Shown: positions 23,933-35,132, numbered from the stretch's first letter. The stretch is DNA of 64,000 nucleotides from Sipunculus nudus (GCA_026874595.1 CM049318.1:6899741-6963740); one strand, 5' to 3'. Program-made: numbers and translations. The notes: a model not told the origin generated them from the letters alone.

Positions 23933-24951
23933 CCCATTTCATGTTACCCCAACCCCCAGGTAACACTCTTGGGGGGAGTCTGATTTGAGGTTAACCACGC
24001 ACTGCACAAATTACCCGTTCGCTGATTTCACTATACAATAAATTCACTTGATTCTAATTCATGATATATTTTTCATTTAAACAAGTAAAGATCCGTGATT
24101 AAAAAGAAGATACCAGTCCATGATTTATTCTCTCGCAAATTATTAATGTTATTGTTAATTATATTTATTTCTACTTATACACCTCACCAAGATATCCAAA
24201 GATTATTTCAACCTTATTTGTGAAATTAAGAAGAAAGAATTTATAGTAATTTAAGTAATTGATTATAGAAAAACTGTGTTTTTAATGGGTCATCTGAAAC
24301 TGTAGGAGGTAGTTACAGCCAGCAAGTAAACTAAAAGCGATTCAAGTTAACAGCTTGTAATCTCAAATAGATTTCAGACACCCCCCCTCCCCTTCCAATC
24401 TAAATCGTGTATAATCTGATATCGCTTCAGCTGTGACCCGCTGTGTCACGGCATTCAACGTCCACCATGCCCCCGTTACCAACGTTTTTACGAGAATGCA
24501 TTTTTATCTAAGACCTGTCAAGATAAGCAAAGGCAATTTGGTTTTTACAGGTGAATCTGTTCTTTATTTATGATTTGCTCTCTTTATATTCTATTTATCT
24601 GTGCACAACCTGTATTCATCATATCATAATTAACTGAAATTGAGGTCAACTCTTATTGCATGAAGTATTACTTTCTTCCAAATTATAAGTTGATCCCTGA
24701 CTTCTCCGCACTAGGGTTAGGCCTAAGTTCAGCATGTATGTTCATATGAAGAAAATTTTCCATATTCTCAATAGTAAATTACCATTTCCTTGATTACACG
24801 CATTAGCATTTTTTTTGCATTTATTCATTTAATGCCATGAAAGTATTTCATAAGTAATAACTTCATATTACAGTGATTACAAAAATAGTGCCTTTTGGAA
24901 ATTAACCATGAATTGGTTATGCCTCCAAATATATACACAATGCAGTCAATA
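23933..24951 (+). repeat. Tandem duplication of about 1 kb, unit 1
   Basis: The unit runs from CCCCATTTCATG to CATGAATTGGTTATGCCTCC...AATGCAGTCAATAC. The next kilobase repeats it in order: GGTTAACCACGCACTGCACA, AGATCCG, CTAAAAGCGATTCAAGTTAA, CACGGCATTCAACGTCCACC, TGTGCACAACCTGTATTC, TTCATATGAAGAAAATTTTC. Frames are closed in both units, so this is not a gene duplication. A C-run and C-rich patch with variable length lie at about 24380 and 25428. Confidence 0.9.
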
Positions 24952-25999
24952 CCCATTTCATATCACCCCCTCCCCTGGTATTATCCTCGGGGTAGTCTGA
25001 AACTAATTTCAGGTTAACCACGCACTGCACAGATTAACCCTTTGCTGATTTAACTAAACAGTAAATTCTCTTGACTCTAACTCATGATGTATTATTTTTT
25101 AAACCAGTAAAAGATCCGAGATTAAAAAGAAGAAACCAGTCCATGATTTATTTTCTCGCAAATTATAAATTATATTTGAAATTATATTTGTTTCTACTTA
25201 TACACCTTACCAGAGCACATGACACCTTGCGTGGAAAAATAAGATATCCAAAGATTATATCAACCTTATTTGTGAAATTAAGAAGACAGAATTTATAGTT
25301 ATTTAAGTAATTGATTTAAAAAAACTGTTTTGAATGGGTCATCTGAAATTGTAGGAGGTAGTAACAGCCAGCAAGTAAACTAAAAGCGATTCAAGTTAAC
25401 AGCTTGTGATCCCAAATAGATTTCAGACCCCCCCCCCCTCCAAACTGAGTCGGGGATAATCTAAAATCACATCAGCTGTGACCCGCTATGTCACGGCATT
25501 CAACGTCCACCATGCCCCCGTTACCAACGTTTTTACGAGAATGCATTTATATCAAAGACCTGTCAAGATAAGCAAAGGCAATTTGGTTTTTACAGGTGAA
25601 CTTGTTCTTTATTTATGATTTGCTCTATTTATATTCTATTATTCTGTGCACAACCTGTATTCGTCATATCATAGTGAACTGAAATTAAGGTCAAATCTGA
25701 TTGCATGAAGTATTACTTTCTACCAAATTATAAGTTGATCCCTGACTTCTCCGCACTGGGGTTGGGCCTAAGTACAGCATATATGTTCATATGAAGAAAA
25801 TTTTCCATATTCTCAACAGTAAATTACCATTTCCTTGATTACACGCATTAGCATTTTTTGCATTTATTCATTTAATGCCATGAAGGTATTTTATAAGTAA
25901 TAACTTCATATGGCAGTGATTACAAAAATAGTGCCTTTTGGAAATAACCATGAATTGGTTATGCCTCGAAATATATACACAATGCATGCAGTCAATACC
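24952..25999 (+). repeat. Tandem duplication of about 1 kb, unit 2
   Basis: The second unit follows the first without a gap. It carries an insertion of about 28 bases near 25208-25236 (CAGAGCACATGACACC...) relative to unit 1, and many single-base differences. This indicates an old duplication. The unit junction falls at the repeated CAGTCAATACC phrase, which also begins the shorter repeats that follow. Confidence 0.9.
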
Positions 26000-26460
26000 A
26001 AATATCTATTTCGGACAAAATCCAGGGACGCGTTTACCGTTTTATGGATTCAACTTTGTTGCACTAACAGGTTCCGTATGACGCCTTTTAGTGTGACTGA
26101 GGTAAGATATGGCGGGACACCATTAACTGGTTATGCTTCCAAATATATACATAATGCAGTCAACACCAAAAAATGTATTTCAGACACAATCCAGGGTCGC
26201 GTTTGCCGATTTTATTGGTTTTAACTTTGTTGCACTTACCGGTTTCGTTTGTCGCCTTTTAGTGTGACTTACGGGAGGTAGGACAAGACACCCGGATTGA
26301 GAAAATCTAATGGAGATATTCGTGATTAATTTGTTGGATTTGACTTTGTTGCACTAACAGGTTGCGCAATTCGCCTTTTAATGTGACTGAGGTAAGATAT
26401 AAAGAGACACACGGATTGAGACAACCTAATGAAAATATTCGTGATGAATTTGTAAAATTG
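25960..26460 (+). repeat. Three diverged units of a shorter tandem repeat
   Basis: The phrase AACTTTGTTGCACT or GACTTTGTTGCACT occurs at about 26052, 26223 and 26342, each followed by CGCCTTTTAGTGTGACT-type sequence and GACAC(C/A)C. Spacings are about 171 and 119 bp. The units share their start with the end of the 1-kb duplication. The 104-codon frame at 25910-26224 passes through these and is not supported as coding. Confidence 0.75.
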
Positions 26461-27257
26461 AACGTGTGTCCTCAATTACACGCACATTACGTGTACGTTA
26501 CGTGTGTCAAAGATTAAAACTCATTATATAAAATGGTAACATCATGAATAACATGATGATGTGATCGACGTTATTTTGTAATATACTGAATAACCTTTTG
26601 AAGGAAAACCTTGTATCTCAGTTGTTTCTTATAAAGTTACTTTATAATTTCAAACATACCGACTCTTCATTATAATCCAGCTTGACCACAACAACGGTGA
26701 CACCTGTCGGCGAGGACTGATCCAAAGTGTTCGGGTTCGTCACACGAACAAAGAAGGATATTTTATTCATGTTGCAAATTATAAAACTATAGGCTTGTTT
26801 TCACATGACGGTAAAGTTTCGCCAGAGCCCTTGGTTTGTATCTCATACCTTATGACTTAATTTCAATTTCACGCTGTTTGTCGGTTTGACACGGACACAG
26901 AGGACAACCAAAACGCGCAGTGCGCATGCTCGTTGTATAGCTGTATTTTCATGCATCATTACCGCAGTCATTTTTATATTTATAGGTACATAAATGGTTT
27001 CTCTTCCTTTTATTGAAAGAAAATTCTAAAACGGACTATATATAAGTATACTAGTATTTGGAACTGTATAAATAATAACTGTACAAATGATAATATATAT
27101 TATAATTTGTAATAATTTCAAGGAAAACTTAATGTTAAAATGTTTTTTTCATAATTTTTATTTTCATATTCAATGTTTGTGTATTAACACATATTTCTAC
27201 ACTCTAGTTATTATAAGAAATAAGAAATATTCCATATTGAGCAAAAGGACTTCAGCT
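26461..27257. other. Unassigned interval
   Basis: A CGTGTACGTTACGTGTGTC patch lies near 26490-26508 and a GCGCAGTGCGCATGC patch at 26920-26934. Otherwise AT-rich and unassigned. Confidence 0.35.
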
Positions 27258-27284
27258 TGAGTAGGAACTACTCCAGCCTGATGT

Positions 27285-27434
27285 AACGAAGACAAATTGC
27301 TCAGGGAAAAATTTTGGGCCGATCCGGTATTCAACCGCATGTCGCTGGCGTACATGTCCGGTGTTCCAGCCGCTTCAACAGGAAAGCAAGCTTCACTAGC
27401 GAGACAGTTCGGTCCGCTATATGTCATCCCGTAA
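27285..27434 (-). mobile_element. tRNA-derived SINE copy 1 (minus strand)
   Basis: The copy matches copy 2 (27511-27665) along its length: GACAAATTGCTCAGGG, TTTGGGCCGATCCGG, GAAAGCAAGCTTCACTAG, GAGACAGTTCGGTCCGC. On the minus strand the A-box position reads TGTTGAAGCGGCTGG and the B-box position GGTTGAATACC, both more decayed than in copy 2. The frame of 145 codons on the plus strand across both copies is a by-product. Confidence 0.65.
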
Positions 27435-27439
27435 CACAA

Positions 27440-27510
27440 CCCCTCCTAAGAGCGTTCTGCCATATATGTGAGCCACCGCATGGGTTCGAATCCCGGACGA
27501 GCCCCCATTT
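27440..27510 (+). mobile_element. Separate tRNA-like fragment with an intact B box (plus strand)
   Basis: GGGTTCGAATCCCGG at about 27482-27496 is a perfect pol III B box (GGTTCGANTCC) with flanking stem bases. No acceptor-stem pairing partner or clear A box is present upstream, so it is not an intact tRNA gene. It is probably the remnant of another SINE between the two minus-strand copies. Confidence 0.5.
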
Positions 27511-27665
27511 GTTAGGAAGACAATTTGCTCAGGGGAAAATATTGGGCCGATCCGGGATTCAAACCAATGTCGTTGCTGCACATGACCTGCGTTCCAACCG
27601 CTTTACCAGAAAAGCAAGCTTCACTAGTGAGACAGTTCGGTCCGCTTTTCCCCATCCCTTAACAC
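27511..27665 (-). mobile_element. tRNA-derived SINE copy 2 (minus strand), intact A and B boxes
   Basis: On the minus strand the A box reads TGGTAAAGCGGTTGG (plus 27594-27608) and the B box GGTTTGAATCC (plus 27555-27565), about 30 bases apart as in tRNA-derived pol III promoters. The tail continues to CAATATTTTCCCCTGAGC. The SINE family was not identified. It sits head-to-tail with copy 1. Confidence 0.75.
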
Positions 27666-27680
27666 TGAGTAGAAACTGCT

Positions 27681-27709
27681 CCAGCCTGAGTAGAAACTAC
27701 TCAGGCTGG
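27681..27709. repeat. 29-bp near-perfect palindrome flanking the SINE pair
   Basis: CCAGCCTGAGTAG is mirrored by CTACTCAGGCTGG around an AAA centre. The half GAGTAG(A/G)AACT(A/G)CTCCAGCCTG also occurs at 27259-27280 on the other side of the SINE pair and at about 27666-27687. The same motif therefore brackets both copies. Confidence 0.8.
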
Positions 27710-27725
27710 ACTAGTTGCCTTCTCA

Positions 27726-28216
27726 CCGCAGGGACTCCGCAACGACCGTAATTGACATTAGAGCAAGCGCTTAGGTTGATGCGGCGGCCATGCGTCAGGC
27801 AGCCATCTAAAGGATCCGTACGGGCACCGTACAGTAGACTTACGGATGCCGTAGGATACCCGTGCGATTTTTAACGCCTACTCGGCCACCCGAGAGACGT
27901 ACGGCGTACCTACGGCTGCCGTAAGGGGTCTTAGCGGCTTAGCTTACCTTACCGCACAAAGGCCGTGAGAATGAGGAAGACACTTTGACGTTCCCGCACG
28001 TCGGCCGCATAAGTATTCCTGCGGTTCCAAAAACCGAACGGTGATCTACGTTCTTCGGTGACCGCAGCGGGTTGTGACCGAGGCTTTAGGGAGCACGAAA
28101 AGACATCTTACGACAGCCGCAGGTACAACGTAGGTCTCTCGGGTAGCCGGGATTGTGTTAAAAATCGTACGTCTACAATAGGGTACCGTACGGAGCCCGT
28201 AGGTGGCTGCCTGAAG
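27726..28216. mobile_element. GC-rich element: truncated copy A with an inverted segment
   Basis: Bases 27726-28087 repeat the sequence of 28309-28684 in the same orientation (CCGCAGGGACTCC at both starts, GCGATTTTTAACGCCTACTC inside, GGGTTGTGACCGAGGCTT at both ends), an offset of 583. Bases 28104-28216 are an inverted copy of the middle of copy A (27798-27927). The region is strongly GC-rich and dense in CGTACGG/CCGTACG motifs, unlike its surroundings. No protein is encoded. Confidence 0.75.
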
Positions 28217-28910
28217 CCTGGGTCACAACCGGGATAGGGTCGCCGTACAGCGAGTGTTTTGGGCTATTCCATGCGGGAGACGCACGGCAACCGTGCGTTT
28301 TTCAAAGGCCGCAGGGACTCCCCAACGACCGTAACTGACATAAGCGCAAGCGCTTAAGTTGATGCGGCGGCCATGCGTCAGCCAGCCACCTGCGGGCTCA
28401 GTACGGGCATCGTACAGTAGACGTACGGAGGTCGTAGGATAACCGTGCGATTTTTAACGCCTACTCGGCAACCCGAGGGATAAGGGGTAAGGGGTCTTTG
28501 CGGCTCCCGCAAGTGGTGCTTGCGGCGTCAGCAGGGTTAGCTTATTTTACCGTGCGACGGCCGTGAGAATGAGGAAGACACCGTGCCGTTCCCGCACGCC
28601 AACCTCATAAGTATTCCTGCGGTTTAAAAAACTGAAAGGTGATCTTCGGTGTGCGGTTGCCGCAGCGGGTTGTGACCGAGGCTTAAGTATTCCTGCGGTC
28701 CCAAAAACCGTGCGGTACTCTACGGTGTGCGGTGACCGCAGTGGGTTGTGACCGAGGCTTATCTAAGCGCTTGCGCTAATTTCAGTAACCTTCGTTGCGG
28801 AGTCCTTGCGGCCCTTGAAAAAAAAGCACGAATGCCGTACGTCAACTGTACAAAATAGCCTAAAACTTCCGTCTTACGGCAACCGTATCCCGGTTGTGAC
28901 CGAGGTTTTA
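28213..28910. mobile_element. Fold-back DNA element with inverted arms of about 145 bp
   Basis: The left arm (28213-28356) and right arm (28764-28910) are inverted copies. Matching ordered phrases are GGTCACAACCGGGATA, GGCTATT, TTTTTCAA, GGGCCGCA, GGACTCC and GCGCAAGCGCTTA. The outer ends read CCTGGGTCACAACCGGG and CCCGGTTGTGACCGAGG. The 407-bp middle holds the same body as copy A. There is no transposase, so it is non-autonomous. A transcript through it would fold into a long hairpin. The target-site duplication was not resolved. Further GGGTTGTGACCGAGGCTT ends occur at about 28069, 28667 and 28743, which suggests several insertions or internal amplification. Confidence 0.75.
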
Positions 28911-29059
28911 GTAATCCATGCCCTAACATTACTAAACCGTGCGCAAGGTTTACAGTGCATTAAACCGAGGCTTCCGTAGATGGCAGACCTATATATACGG
29001 AACCCAGGAGACGACATGGTCAAAATATTTATAAATCCGTGCGCACTGATTGATAATAT

Positions 29060-29088
29060 GTGTGCACGAATTAATAATTCGTGCGCAC
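29060..29088. repeat. 29-bp near-perfect palindrome GTGTGCACGAATT...
   Basis: GTGTGCACGAATTA is mirrored by TAATTCGTGCGCAC. Related half-motifs (GTGCGCAC..., GTGCGTACGGAATACTAATA) recur at 29039-29046 and 29101-29121, so this may be the core of a small imperfect repeat. Confidence 0.75.
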
Positions 29089-29306
29089 GTAATACTAATC
29101 TGTGCGTACGGAATACTAATAGGTCTAACTATAGCTCTGCCATGCAAATTGGATAGCGTCGGTTTAGTAATTCCTACGCACGGATTAGTGTACGCTCCCG
29201 AGGCAGCGGAAATCTTGCGCTTCGAAACAAGCAACTGATTTTCACGCTGCCAGCTTTGACCGTTTATGATATATTTAGACACCAGATAGTGGTTCGTTGT
29301 CCGCTG

Positions 29307-29323
29307 AAAAAAAAAAAAAAAAA
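29307..29323 (+). repeat. Poly-A tract
   Basis: Seventeen A residues. No retroposed body is recognised directly upstream on the plus strand. Confidence 0.8.
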
Positions 29324-29339
29324 GTGCGTATGATGTGAC

Positions 29340-29790
29340 AAGCAGCCAACCAGATGCCAATAAACAAACACTCGTTAGGCATCCAGGCTCCGCCCATAGC
29401 TGCGCTTCAAGCGCCGCCTGATGGCAGTTTACTGTCGAATTTTAATTGCTCCCTCTGTATTCTCGCATCATCGACCGATTCGATTATGACATTATTAGCG
29501 TAGCCATGTATCTGTTGTCTGAAGAACTGAATCCAGCCAGCGAGGTGTGCACGCAGCCTTTGTTGTTACGTTTCGTTTGAATTACAGCTCACTGGCCGGG
29601 CATCCTATGTGCCAAAGGCCCTAAGCAAACCACGTCTGGGGCAATTCTCTCTGAGCCTGTGGCCTGTTCAGACGGTTACCGGGGCGATGAGCTGTCACTC
29701 AAAACGAAATGAACATGATTGGCTCCGTGTATTCATCACTTGTCTGTGTCTTCCAGCACAAGGTCTCATCTGATTGGACAAAAATACAGT
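29340..29790. promoter_or_regulatory. Candidate regulatory island (GC box, CCAAT and forkhead-like sites)
   Basis: The patch is less AT-rich than its flanks. It contains CCAATAAACAAACA (29357-29370, CCAAT plus forkhead core), GGCTCCGCCCATAG (29386-29399, GC box on the minus strand), GATTGGCT (29717-29724) and TGATTGGAC (29771-29779), the last two inverted CCAAT boxes. A tiny ATG frame at 29506 (MYLLSEELNPASE) ends at a GTGTGC that could be a weak donor. Together this is compatible with a promoter, but nothing here proves transcription. Confidence 0.22.
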
Positions 29791-32700
29791 GCTCCCCTCT
29801 TGTGTAGCAATTCAGGATACGAGGTCATAACAACCAGCGCTTACGATATAGGGAGTAGACCTATAGTTAAAGCGCTGTGTAAAGAGCGTAGGCTTAGTAA
29901 ATAATTTTTCCATTCCGTCTCCTGTGCTCAGCATTATTATGATACTTCGTGATATTTTTTTTTGTAAATCCTGTTGATCCAAATTAGTCTTTAAACTGGC
30001 AGAATTCACGAGGAGAAACACTTCTGCGTATTTCGTTATTTACGGGTTTCAATAAGTAAAACTTTCCTTTACATCCTTTTTGTAAGCTTTGTAAGTTTTA
30101 CCAACTTTGGGTGATTAATTTTCATTACATTTCATTTCATTTCCTTTAGTCGTTTACTTTTACCGCGTGCGTTTCAAGTATATTTTGACTGCATATATAC
30201 AGGTTTATAGTCCAGTCACTGCCCATGCATGGGAACTCACACCTGAGGGCAGATATTCGTCTTTAAAGAGACCATTACCTAACGTTGATATATGACTGAT
30301 ACTGCAGGAACTTGTGACTAGAATTTAACCGATAAAAATTTCACATTGACCCGTCACTGTTTCAGCAATAACATAGAGTAAACTGTTCACCTCAATTTCC
30401 CGACAAATTGACCACAGAAACCGAGTCATAGAAGGAGAAAAAAAGCTGTGATCAGTAAAGGACATTTAAGTGCAAAGAATGATCCAAAGGTAAAGACATG
30501 CAGTTAAATAGTGTCGCGACGTGGGTGACCTCATTTATTTGCAGAATGTGAGGAAAATGTGTCTGATCGAAACACATCATTTCAGTTTGTTGCATAATGC
30601 ATGTTATATGGCTATAACTGTCACATATCGGCTGTTGACAGGTCTCACAATATTTTTAACTTACGAAATACTGAAAAATATAAATAATGGTAAAGCTACA
30701 AAAGACAACCATTTATGAAATATTAAGATAGTCTATGAAATAATAACTTAAAATGCTTCGGACTTTTCTATAAACGTTTACACCTACTGACAGGTTATTT
30801 GGGAATTGTACAATTTAGTGACACTTTGAAGACCTGTTTGGCCACATCGATTCCAGTTTAAATTTTGCATGTTGACGGCTGAACCTATAGTGCCATACAA
30901 AACATTATTTTCTTGCATAACTTCGGTAAAAAGTAACGTAAAAACAGTGTGGCCACGATAAGCTTTTACAAATAAGAAAGTTTACACCGGACAACAGAAT
31001 CATGCAATGATTATTTTTTAATGTTAATTTGGATAGACTTGTTGTAGTGAACTTGACACATATTTGTTTAAAAACTCGTTTTACCTAGGTGACCGCACTT
31101 TGCATGCTGATATGTTTATATACCAATGTTATAATCCAGAACAGAATGTGTGTTTAGCAACGCTGACCACTTCAAGGTGTCCAAAATAATATTTCACCCC
31201 GCTCGGCGAATGACCGTTCCAATGTCAGGTTTTCTATGTGATTTCAGCAGATCCTTTTAGTGAGGCGTGTCAATCGTATGCTCGATGTTGCATTTTCTGT
31301 TATTTCTTACCGTTTAGTTCTTTTTGTAATAAAAATTATGAATCAAATCAATCAGAAAAAAATGCATCTTGACATTCTGGGGAAAGTACTTTTTTCTGTT
31401 TTTGCACCGGTTCAACAGATCTGCAATCTTGAGAAAGGGAGAAACGATTGAACCGTTAAGTAAGTTGTTGAAGCATATTTTTTGGGGCGGTAAAAAGTAT
31501 ATTAAACTACGGACTTTTTTTTCATTTTTTTATAAATACATATAATTCATTCTTTCTTCTCTTTTATTTTTCCCTGGTAGCGCACCTTCACCGGTTCATT
31601 AATTTTTTCCATCCTGATTTAGTCATCCCATTCTAATCTGTATCCAGTAAGGTTGGATTGAAAAATACGAGCAGTCATCAGTAATATATGGAAGGAGCCA
31701 AAGAGTACATGTTACTCTTGTATTGGACACAGTTTTATTATTTAATTAAGCGTTCAATTTTTGGCAAAGTTGTTTGGGTATAGCACTATGTCACATGACG
31801 CCTCCATGCCACAAAGATGGCAAAAAGCTCCAAACTAAGTATTTTTTTAAACCTAATTCCATTTTCTTTCTCATGCTTAAGGGACATGACCTATGCTTGG
31901 GCTGTCTGTCGCATGTTCATTTTAGATAAAACAGAAGGGTAAAATGTCAATAAATTTGTTCTTTGAGCGAGACTGGTAAGGATTTTTTTAAGTTAAATTG
32001 ATAATATCTTTTTTGTTTATAATTTAATTATTAACATTTTCGGTTTCTTTTATGTCTCTTTGAACATTTTCTGTTGTGCAAAAGTCAAAGAAAGAACAGT
32101 GCTTCAATGGATTTAAAAGAGGATGAAGTCAAATCATCACTTGTTAAAAACGACGTTACCTTTGATAATTTAGGATAGTTTATTAACTTAAAGGCTAAAT
32201 CATGTTAAGTTTCTATAGGCCAAGGATATTTGCAATGTCAGACTTCAGCCTTAGGCTATATCACATAAAGCCATGGTCACAGGAACATCTATAGGTACCG
32301 AGACTTACTATAGAACTAATCTGTGTAAGACAAGGCTGGTATTTAAGTCCTATAAAATCTGGAAGCTACAAAAAAACAACTCGTAAATACGGGACCGCGT
32401 CCAGACGTGGATGTGGAGCTATAGGGGATACAATCCCAAGACAAAAGGTTTATTATTTTTCTTCAAAGCTCCAAATTAAATAAATTTATATACATGTGAG
32501 TTGAAAAATAATAGCACATGCACATTACCTGTACAATTGTACTTTTAGTAAAGTGTCCATTTAAAAATTGTTTCGTTAACCTTTAGTTGGATAATTCCCC
32601 AGCACCCAACCCGTGTCCTGGATCCGGACTTAACATAGGTATTATCCCTGAAACTTGACATATTTCGGAAGAAAGTCAACATGGCCTTTGTGAATGATTC

Positions 32701-32950
32701 TATGAGATTAATAGAGCTAATAAAATAGCATTGCATGATGAAATTCTCTTAGCATCCACGTTGTCTTACACAAGCCATTTATTGTTTCGATCTATGCAGC
32801 CTGTAGCGAGGGGTCACAAGCTGCTCGACAGGGCCAGAGTAACTAAATGTTAACCTAAAAAAATAGTGTCCCATCCAGCGTATTAGCTGGCATTGCTAAA
32901 ATGGGTCAATGGGTCACGATCGTCTTTCATCTCTCCACCTCTCCACTTTG
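29791..32950. other. Unassigned interval
   Basis: AT-rich sequence with only short frames. No splice-flanked exon, RNA gene or structured repeat was found. The plus frame at 31260-31451 has a hydrophobic stretch but no other support. Confidence 0.35.
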
Positions 32951-32960
32951 TCAAGATGGG

Positions 32961-32980
32961 GGGCGGGGGGGGGGGGGGGA
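32961..32980 (+). repeat. G-rich homopolymer tract
   Basis: A GGGGGGCGGGGGG-type run of about 20 bases, close to the start of otherwise unassigned AT-rich sequence. Confidence 0.7.
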
Positions 32981-34365
32981 GGCATTAATCCTACACACAA
33001 TATAAGTGAATTGAATTACGTTCTTCATTATATTTGTTTACAACTCTTTATAACTGGAAGCAGATGCACCTTTTGAATATTCACTGTTTATCTTTAATAT
33101 TCAATATTTTATCTCTAATGTATAATTAAATAAAGTGGATCGTGCTGTTAATTGCAGAGCTCGTACAAACGTAATGTATTAAGAATTACACACGTGTGTG
33201 CTCAGAGTGTGCTCAGATTGAGTAAACATCTGTAAACACACAGTCTTAATGAAATATTAACACATCTTACATATGTTACAAATGGTTTGTGAAATTTGGA
33301 AAAAATTATGTACACATATTCACAAGTTCCCATATGGTCCATAAGGTGACCCAGAATGCTTCAGTGTATCCTGTTACGGATTGCCTAGTGTATTCTTAGT
33401 AGCATGATACTTAAAGAAGCGGTGAGGCTTTGTCAAAAATGACGAAAATGTTTCGTTCTTCATCAAGATTTACATTGAAGTTTTCGATATGTATTGGCAG
33501 GCTGTCTTACGGTAAGGCAAAACTGCCTGTTTTCGTTACTAGGTAAGGGTATGTATTGGCATGACGACTGTGATGACTACTTGGTTACCATGATCAGTTG
33601 TACCAGAATACACGTGACGATTAGCTGCTGTGAAGACGGCCTGTTGATCATTACAGCTTAATGTTAATATTACTTATTAAAACTCACATCTCTATATGAA
33701 AATAACCCATCTTTTGTATAAAAATAAAAACATCCGAAAATACATTTAATAAAGCAAGGTACAATTAAAAGTTTAGGACAGTAGTTTAATGTAGGTTCAG
33801 GAAAATCATTGTTATTTGACAGCTTCTGGCAAAGCATCCATAGATTTAATATTTATTTTTTAATATCTAATATTTAATATATCTCCTTGAAGTAAAATAC
33901 CCAAACCGTTGTTAATCATTTAACAAGACAGGCATGAGAAAATTAAATAGGGCAGGGTTTTGAAGATTTTAACATACCACAAGATCTTTTTCCGACCAAC
34001 AAAACTTTGTCTCCTACATTTTAGCTTTTTTACGCAGCGTATTTGGTTTAATTATTCGACAAGAATATTGGCGACTGCACCATAAGTTATAACTAATAGA
34101 ATTACTTATTCAACAAATTATTCATAAGAATGGAATATTTGAGAAACTCTTAGATAGGTATTTTTTTTTAAATTTTATGCTTTATCTAATGATATAAAGT
34201 GTCCCCGATATAAGTATTCTCTTTCTCTTCGTCATCCAAAGTGATTCATAAATCAAGAATGACTACAGTTTCAGCATTTATTTAACAAACGTAATACCAA
34301 CCGATGGCAATTTTAACTAAAGGAGGGAGTGGACAACTGGAGAGTTAGCTAATCTGCAGAGCGTG
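32981..34365. other. Unassigned interval
   Basis: A CACACGTGTGTG patch lies at 33190-33202 with a duplicated GTGCTCAGA beside it. Otherwise nothing identifiable. Confidence 0.35.
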
Positions 34366-34552
34366 TATAAAGACGACCCACCAGGGTAGAAGCAGAAAAA
34401 CACGGTATCGGTTTACAAACAGCATGTCTGCACTTGGACCCTCGGAGCTGTTTTTTCTCTCCGCGGGGATGATCTTTTCAACATTTACAGCAAGCATGAA
34501 ATTGAGTTGGAGGCCAAGAAAATTACACGTTTCCCTCCCGGCACTACTTTAA
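34366..34552 (+). promoter_or_regulatory. TATA-like site and short ATG frame (weak candidate)
   Basis: GTATAAAGAC lies at 34365-34374, about 55 bases upstream of ATG 34424. The ATG opens a 42-codon frame to a TAA at 34550-34552 with the hydrophobic opening MSALGPSELFFLSAGMIFST. The spacing would suit a short 5' UTR and a signal-peptide-like start. No homologue is recognised and the frame has no continuing exon. It may be chance. Confidence 0.15.
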
Positions 34553-34993
34553 TCGTGAATTACCTAAGAAGCTTTAACAATATTGAGGGAACTGTATTGG
34601 CTGTCTGCATGTCAGACTGATGCTTGCTGACATTTCTACGGAGGACTTAACTGGAAAGACGCGAACACAAAAGAGCGTACCCATAGACACAAAACTGAGA
34701 TTATACCTGAGACTGTGTCTATCAATATCATCCTACATTCACCGTGAATGTGTGTGCACAGACTCCCATCTGTCTATATGTTATTAACGTTGCCCAGGAG
34801 TGTCTGTTATTTTATTGATCAAAGGTGTATTATACAATTGTTTTTTACATCCGCCAGAAAGGTATGCGTTCATTCCTGTTCGTGTGTGTGTGCTTGTGTA
34901 TTTGTTCACAACATAACTCGCGCAAGCTGCCACGGAATCCTATGAAATGTTTAGGGCACCTCGGGATTGATCCAGTGAATACTCGATTAGATA

Positions 34994-35111
34994 TGTGGGT
35001 CCGTCTCATGATCCGGATTTGATAAGGATGTCATCAAGGAATAATTACTGATGTGCAGTCACTTATGCCTGATTGAAAATGGAAATATGGGCCGAATAAG
35101 TGAATGCAAAC
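34994..35111 (-). repeat. Dispersed repeat family 'D', copy 3 (inverted)
   Basis: Reverse-complement match to the copies at 20.1 and 43.3 kb: GTGGGTCCG...CATGATCCGGATT, GTCATC.AGGAATAATTAC, CACTTATGCC, AAATATGGGCCGAATAAGTGA. It lies directly before a further partial copy. Confidence 0.65.
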
Positions 35112-35132
35112 GCTTTTTTTAGGGAGGGGGGG

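Noticed and set aside
27440-27510. tRNA gene around the perfect B box GGTTCGAATCC
   Set aside because: There is no acceptor-stem pairing, no clear A box and no cloverleaf; it is better read as a SINE fragment.
27314-27751. 145-codon plus-strand open frame, the longest in the window
   Set aside because: It runs through the two minus-strand SINE copies and repeats the same residues in each. The openness follows from the repeat, with no domain or splice support.
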